A DNA stretch of 64,000 nt from Strix aluco (Eukaryota > Chordata > Aves > Strigiformes > Strigidae), in contig NC_133938.1 in the NCBI RefSeq assembly GCF_031877795.1, positions 10,820,920 to 10,884,919 of the forward strand, written 5' to 3'. Shown here one piece after another: positions 57,760-64,000 of the stretch; the first letter of the stretch is position 1; the number at the start of each line of letters is the position of its first letter. Below the pieces are notes generated by a model that saw only the letters and a list, made by a program, of their open reading frames with translations, was not told the DNA's origin and did no database searches. Made by a program: the position numbers and the translations under genes.

Positions 57760-60700
57760 AAAAAAAAAATTATTTATTTTGGAGGAGGATTTGAACATCG
57801 ACATGCAGGTACAACATGAATAAAAATTATTGCACCGCTATTATGTGGCAATTGTTCAAGTTTCTAAAAACACAGAAATTCCACACTTTCTCTTATCTAG
57901 CTAAGTGCTGAGTGACACAGCTTGGCGGAGCCCAGTTCAGGAGGTGCTCTCACAGCCACCTGGATATGGTAATCGAACACAACATAAACACACACTTCTG
58001 TCAAATCTTCTACTAGAAGTACAGAATTATCCTTCACATCCAGTAAGAGAAAACCAGAGAAAGACGTTATCCTCCCCTCTTCAGAAGAAGAAAAAAAAAA
58101 AAAAAAATTAAAATACTCCAAATCACACCTTAATGCAAGTGTGGCAACCAAAACCACTGGTCACTCCTACCCCCTCCCCGGCAAGCGCTCTTTAGTATAT
58201 TAGCAGCCAAAGGCCTCTGACATTCAGACCCAGGAGTGGCCATTACAATGCTAAAGTCTAATATTTACAATAAATATCATCCATTTCTCTTAGTTTGCAA
58301 CAGTAAGAGACAAAGGGAAAAATAACACTGAAATGAGGCACAGGGCAGGAATGTGCCGGCCGGATGCAGCAGAGAGGGGCTGGAACCAGCTCTGATGCTG
58401 TGTTATCCCAACACAGATGAGGAGCAGGAGACACATCCAAGCCGACAGAAGGAAACAGGGAAATGAAGCAGGAAAGCAGCTTATTTGGATGATTATATGC
58501 ACGGCTCATTCACCAAACGCACACCACACGCACGCAACTTCTACCTCCCGCCTGTCTGACCCAGGGTTATCTATGGAGGCCTAATTCTTGGCTTGCTAAA
58601 TGCTTCACTTGGGTACCGCGGGCCCGATCCTGAGCTGGGGAACACACTCTTCACACAGAGCTTTTCCAACATCTCATTCCTCCCCAACACATTTTGCAAG
58701 CTTATTTGAGAAGGTATTTAAGCAATTCTTAGCAGAGCAAGGAGTAAGTCTTGGTGTATCTACATGGTTTATTATCAAAATTTTATAGAAAAAAGTCTTT
58801 TTGCCCAAATCTTTTGCTAAGGTGCACCATATAAATCTGGCAGAAGGTGGAACTGGGATGATGGGGCACCTGGCACACTGGGTGAAAATTGCAGGACTGA
58901 CCAGGAGCAGGGGATATGGGGTTTCACTAGGATGCTTTCCTGGTAATGCTGTTTGGCTTTGTCTTCCAAAAAAACAGGGTTTTTAAAATTGCACTGATCA
59001 CTTTTTGTACTGTAGCTACAAAAGAGGCAACGAAACACAGACCTCGCTGCTTCTTTGGCCAATTCAGGCAAAAGCAGCAAAAGCTGTGACATAGCAAGGT
59101 TTTTCACTCCTCTTTTTATGCGTAAGGATAACTCTGCAATTCAGCACAGGAACCCCCAGCTGCAAAGGGAGGGAGTCAGCAGCTAATACAGCTGGTATCT
59201 TCAGCAGGTCCCCTCCCAACCTGCGTGGGATGAGCCAGCTTACCCAGCCCTCTCTCCTAAGAGCAGTTTTCCCCTTAGTTTTTTTAAATGCAGAGCCCTT
59301 AGTGGATGCCCCAGGAGCACGCTCACAGAGGCAGCTGTGTCACCGCAAGGAGAAGGGGGACCTACCACCCAGGGAACAGCCAGGTCAGACCACATCCTCA
59401 CGCAGCTCCGGGCTCACTACTTAATTGATACAGTCTTCATCTCACCAAGGTTAGGTGCTCTCAGGAGATAAGCTTGAGGCTTTGCTTTGTAATTATCACA
59501 GACTCAGGATGCTGAATCAATTTTTCACTATTCCTGTCCATTTTATCATATACACCACTGCCAATCGGACCTTGTTTCTCAGCAATTTTTTAGTAGATCA
59601 ACCCATGGGGGAGAAAACCAGCCAGATAAGTACCAGATCCTGCCAAGTCTGCTCCTTACTTGCTATTGCTCCAAATCAGCACAGAACAATGCTCATCAAC
59701 AAGAGTGCTTTGAGAGCCTGGAGATACCAAGGACCCTGACAAGACAGTGGAAATACTGTGGTTTATAACTGCAAACCAAGTGTATATGAGTAGCCTATGA
59801 ATTCCAGGAAAAAGAGCAAAGAGACAGCACAGCAGGCTCTGCTCTTAATACCGTCACAGCAAGATTTATTAACATGTTATCTGGGAGCGTTGAGGCTTTG
59901 GTTAGTGTATTAACAACACCATACAAGTTCACACAGACACACGGAGTAAACACGCACTTAAACATGTTAAAAAAAAAGTTCAAACCAAATCAAAACTTGG
60001 TCCAGAAATTAAATCTAAGCAGCCAAAATCAAGTATATAATTGGGGGAAACCGGTTATACAGAAGGAAGCAGGGTGAGATTCCAGAGATTTTTGTGATTT
60101 GTGGATTGAGCTGAAATCAAGTTGAAAGAGATGGAGAAAATATATTCCTATATAAAAACATATTTGCATTTAGGGAAAGTGAATCAAAACTTCAAGTCTG
60201 GAGAAGGCCAAGACAATGAAAAAGGTGGCAGTGTAATGAAATAAGACCAACAGATGCAGGTTTTAGCTTGAAATACTGTTGCACAGTCATTCTGCTTCTA
60301 ACAGAGTAAGCCAGTGAGCAGGATACTAGACTTGGCGGGTGATCCGCAGGGAGATACACTGAGACAAGACTAGAATAAAAGCTGAGCACAATCTGGGACA
60401 AATGATGGGAGCGTTCATCAAGAGGAACCTTTAATTGGATGAAGAGATGGCTTACAGTGCTATAGGTATCACCACTCAACACATTTATTGGTGTATTATT
60501 ATTGATCTAATCCTCAGCAAAGAGCACTGTTATCCAGAGTTGGTCACACTTAAAGCAAAGCAATGTCTAAACCTAAGAGCAAAGAGGAACTTTTTAATGG
60601 AAAGTGACCTCAGAGGTGGAAATGACCTAGCTATCAAAGCTGAAATCTTAAAATATCACATGTGTTTTGAAGTCTGCTTGCAGCTTGTCCACAGAACTCG

Positions 60701-61807
60701 AGGAGTCAGGCTCTTCATAGGCTTTTTTTGTTTTTAAAACGGGCAGATTCAGAAAACTCAGCAAGTTTCCCAAGCCCCAATTCAGAAATGTTAAGGAACA
60801 CCTTAAAATCCCTACCTATTTAGACTCACCAAGAGAAGGAAAAGTCTCCAAAGGTCATTTATCATTGAGATAACTTTGCCTGAGACACACTGGAGAACAT
60901 GCGACTACAAATTCCTCTACTTTAAAATCAACCTACAAGGCACCCCTCTCCTGGGGTCATTTATTCTGAGGCAGGGAAAGTTATGAATTGAAGCCAGAGA
61001 AAGGAAGATAAAACATCATTAAAATTTTAAAAACAGAGGGAAAATTTGCCACGTGTCCCATAAAGGGTAAGTAAAAAAAATCCCCCCCAAAACAGCTTAC
61101 AGATTGGATATTTCTCTTTCTGATAATTGCATTGAAAAGTACTTTTAATTGGTTTAAAAAGAAGACAGAGATCGCTCTCTGTCCAATCCCTCCAGCCAAG
61201 TCCCTTGCCTCTGTATCCTCTAAAGACGCGTGCAGGACTGAATGCACATGGTGATGAAGAGGCCTTACAAAGAGGGTTCGTAGTTCCAGAATCGCTTGCG
61301 GACAAGAGGGTATTTTCTTCTCCTTGTCAAAGGACACCAGATTGTAAATTCAAAGAAAATACTTGAAATTTGTGAATTCCAATGGCGTTTCAAAGAGAAG
61401 GTTGAAAAGCAGAGATTTTAAAGTAAACTGCCTGTTTTGTACTCGGAATTTTGGTATCTCAAATAAAGGCAGGATTAGAGGGAAGAGCACAACAGGTCCT
61501 AAACTCAGGCAACATAAAAGGTCTGGAAGGGGGAAAAAAAAAAAAAAGAAAAAAAAAATCAACAAACTGTTTCTTAAGCCCTGCTTTAAAGATACCCTGT
61601 TCTAAAGAGACCTCAGACAGCAAGCATTACTGTGTACAAAAATAGAATAGCAAGGATGAAAAAACACAAAAAACAGTATGAAAAAAACCCTCCCAAAAAT
61701 AGATGTACACAAGTTCTATTTTATATTAGTGTATATTACAAAATTCAAACATGCAGTCTCTATTTTGAATGTAGAATGCTCCAAGTCCACGCGTACCAGG
61801 GATGCTG
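57760..61807 (-). other. MAST2: Probable MAST2 3' UTR
   Basis: The sequence past the MAST2 stop is AT-rich and UTR-like for 4 kb, with no competing gene, then changes to G+C-rich intergenic DNA just beyond the best poly(A) layout. Other minus-strand AATAAA hexamers occur near 60959, 60484, 59862 and 58768, so shorter forms are possible. It holds a Pumilio-type site (TGTAAATA on minus) at 58262-58269 and A-runs at 58091-58107 and around 61535-61558 (T-runs in the message). The extent is inferred. Confidence 0.45.
57773..57778 (-). terminator. MAST2: Likely MAST2 poly(A) signal
   Basis: On the minus strand, AATAAATAAT is followed by a T-run and then a G/T-rich element (CTTGTGTGTGTCTCGTGTTTGG, given here as positions 57729-57750), the classic cleavage layout. 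It lies 4 kb beyond the MAST2 stop codon. Confidence 0.45.
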
Positions 61808-63885
61808 CTATGTTTTCTTTACAGCACCATCATGTGACAGGGGAAAGTCTTGTATTTTTAACTGATTTCCAACCTCTTTGCTTTTTGCTTGCCTGAGAGT
61901 CCCTTCCTTACAGGGCCTCGTGCTGCCATCTGGCAGAGGAGAGGCTCTCAGAGCTGCTTGTCCAAGAGCATGAGATAGCTCTTTTGATGGAGTGATTTTG
62001 CAGCTACCCCCCAACACTTCAGACGTTTTAGCACTGCAAAAAGTTGCTTCCTTTTTTGACACCACAGGACACGTCGCCTCCCAGGGCTTTGCTGAGTTTA
62101 ACGACTCTGCGCAGGATCCGCTCCTTGTGGTCAGACGGTCCGTGCTAGATAGTTTGGCTTTCTCTTGACACACTCCTGCTTGTGAAGTTTCCTGCCTTTT
62201 TTGTTTTGAATCTCTCTCTTCTTTACAGGAGGCACCCGAATGGGGGAAATCCTTTCTCTTTTCCACCTCTCCGGAACCAGCCATACTGAGCTTCAAAGGG
62301 CCTAACACGCTCTGAGCTAGCGGCACTAACTGAGACACGGAGAGAGCTCTTTCGATAGCACCGGGGACGAGGAGCGTGGAGGACACAGGACCTGCTGGGC
62401 TCGTTTTGCTGGCAGTTGAAGCACTCTCTGCCTGGGACGAGCTGGGCTGCTTTTCAGTACTAGGACTTTTGTGGGACATTTTGCTCGCACTTCCAGGGGA
62501 CAGAAATGAGGTGCTGTGCTGTTCTGTAGGCTGAAGCATCTCCTTGTGATCCTTGTCGCTGCGATCTGCGGGGCTTACCGAGAGAGGAGTGCTCACGCTT
62601 GCCGTGCACCATGAAGAAAGTGCCAGCAGAGGTTTGGAATCCTGTTTTTTCTGACTGCTTTCTGTTAGCAGAGGGTCTTTCAGGTCAAGTTTACCACACG
62701 AGGCCCCTGAAGAGTCACCTTCTTCAAGTTCCAAGAGTTTGATAGATGGGCACTGTATATGTTCTGTGCGATCTACTGTTTTTTGAATACTTGTAGTTCT
62801 CCCTAGGTCTTTGATTGCTTCAGAAGACTTGTCTTTTGGACCAAAACACTCAAAAGTTTTGTTTTCTGGCAATTTATGTTCCTTTGCAGTTGTTTCTGAT
62901 CTCAGGAATGGCTCTTCTGAATTAGCTATTTTTTCTGGAGAAGTTCTTGGGAGGGCCTCTGTTGGGGAAGGGTGCACACCGATTTGCAGGGGCTCTGAAA
63001 CAGGCTTGGCTTGTTGACCATTTCCCTTCTGCAAATCTTCTGTACCTTTTGGATCTTCAGGTAGAAAGGCATCATCTTCAATACTATCCTTGCTTTCCAA
63101 TTTAGATGAAAACTTATTATCCTCATTAAAAGAATCTGAGCCCTGGTCTCCACTGTCAGGGGGCTTGTCCAGTCTTCTCCCATCCTGACTATCTTCTGAA
63201 CCATCATCCGTTTCATCTTCGGAAGAATCTACTTCTCTGATGGCCTCTTGCTTTTGCAAAGACTCCCTCCTCTCCACCCTGTCCTGTCGAATAGCACCCA
63301 ACTTTCGTGAACCCGGCTTCTGCAACATCCCTTTTTCCGCTAGCCCAAGTTTGCCACCTGTTGTTTCATTCACAGATTCTTGTAAGCTCTGGAGACTAGG
63401 ATCCCTCTGTAACATCTCCTTCTTAAATTCAGAGTGAGAGATATCCAAGCTATGCTTACGTGAGGAAGCCAGCTTCTTCTCAGAAGAGGACAGCGAGGCA
63501 GCCAGTTTCTCAGCTGACTGCACTCTCTTCAGCAAAGGAGATCTGGGGGGCTCAGCACTTTTCGGGCGAGAAATCTGTCTCACCAGTGGTGGAGAGGAGT
63601 GTAGTTTTACTGGAAAAGACTGAATAATACTGGAGCTGCCAACTGAGTGTCCTGGTAAAGGAGATGGGGAGCGCTGCGGTGATGTGGACTGTGGGGTTGG
63701 CGATGGAGTGTGAGCTAGTGGTGACAGAGGGATGTTTCCTGCAGATTTACGCCTTGGAGATCTGTACTGCCTTTGAAGCTTTGGTGCTAGTCCATGCAGA
63801 GAGCTGGGTCGGATATGTCCAGAGCTGGCTGGAGAATTGGGAACACTGGAACTGGGAGAGCTGCTCTGGGAAGAATTGCCACCAA
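61808..63885 (-). CDS. MAST2: MAST2, microtubule-associated Ser/Thr kinase 2, last coding exon (partial gene)
   Basis: Reading minus from 63885, after the acceptor CTCTTTTAAG, two bases complete a codon and 691 codons follow to TAG at 61810-61808. The residues carry the MAST2 tail signature: Ser-rich start ([16 protein letters not shown]), [44 protein letters not shown], and [20 protein letters not shown]. The later half is a low-complexity, Ser/Lys/Glu-rich region with poor conservation, ending AVKKT where human ends in a similar LLKQT. The DUF1908, kinase and PDZ domains lie in exons beyond the right edge. MAST2 is an AGC-family kinase that associates with microtubules and whose PDZ domain binds the PTEN C-terminus. 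The serine and RxxS content suggests many phosphorylation sites. It is convergent with PIK3R3, as in human. No frameshift seen. Confidence 0.93.
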
Positions 63886-64000
63886 CTTAAAAGAGAAAAA
63901 AATAAAAAAGACTAAGAAGATTAATATATATTTGGCCATTGAAACAAGTTATTGAAAACAAGACATGCAAAATCAAGACAAAACGCCATGTTACCACAAA
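63886..64000 (-). other. MAST2: MAST2 intron (partial)
   Basis: On the minus strand this is the 3' end of the intron before the last coding exon, with a T-rich tract (TTTTTTCTCTTTTAAG) at the acceptor. It runs off the window. Confidence 0.8.

Overview
The window is a stretch of vertebrate nuclear genome, most probably from a bird (a reptile is the alternative). Coding exons are short and separated by GT-AG introns. The promoter lies in a CpG island. No mammalian SINE or L1 copies are visible, and the PIK3R3 coding region is packed into about 25 kb, which is compact for this gene. There is no bacterial or mobile system here. The two recognisable genes are assigned by reading their proteins against what is known of the families; no database search was possible.

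Layout: positions 1-7290 are intergenic sequence upstream of PIK3R3, with several AT-balanced blocks that look like conserved non-coding or enhancer DNA. Positions 7290-8600 are a CpG island with CCAAT and GC boxes, followed by a 5' leader carrying short upstream ORFs. PIK3R3 (+) has ten coding exons from 9048 to 34474 and encodes a complete 463-residue p55-gamma regulatory subunit of class IA PI3-kinase. Its probable 3' UTR runs to about 41665 and contains several possible poly(A) sites. Positions 41670-57750 are GC-rich intergenic DNA with no supported gene, one minisatellite and a few enhancer-like blocks. The MAST2 gene (-) enters from the right edge: its last coding exon is 63885-61808 and its inferred 3' UTR runs down to about 57755.

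The genes are tail to tail, the same convergent arrangement as MAST2 and PIK3R3 in human. Both proteins act in kinase signalling (PIK3R3 recruits p110 to phosphotyrosine proteins; MAST2 is an AGC-type kinase with a PDZ domain that binds PTEN). Their adjacency is ancestral synteny and does not show a shared operon-like unit.

The points most worth a second look are the upstream ORFs in the PIK3R3 leader, a CRE/CCAAT-containing GC-rich patch inside intron 1 that could be an alternative promoter, homeodomain-site-rich blocks in both intergenic regions, and the length of the MAST2 3' UTR. I did not find evidence of an undescribed biological system.
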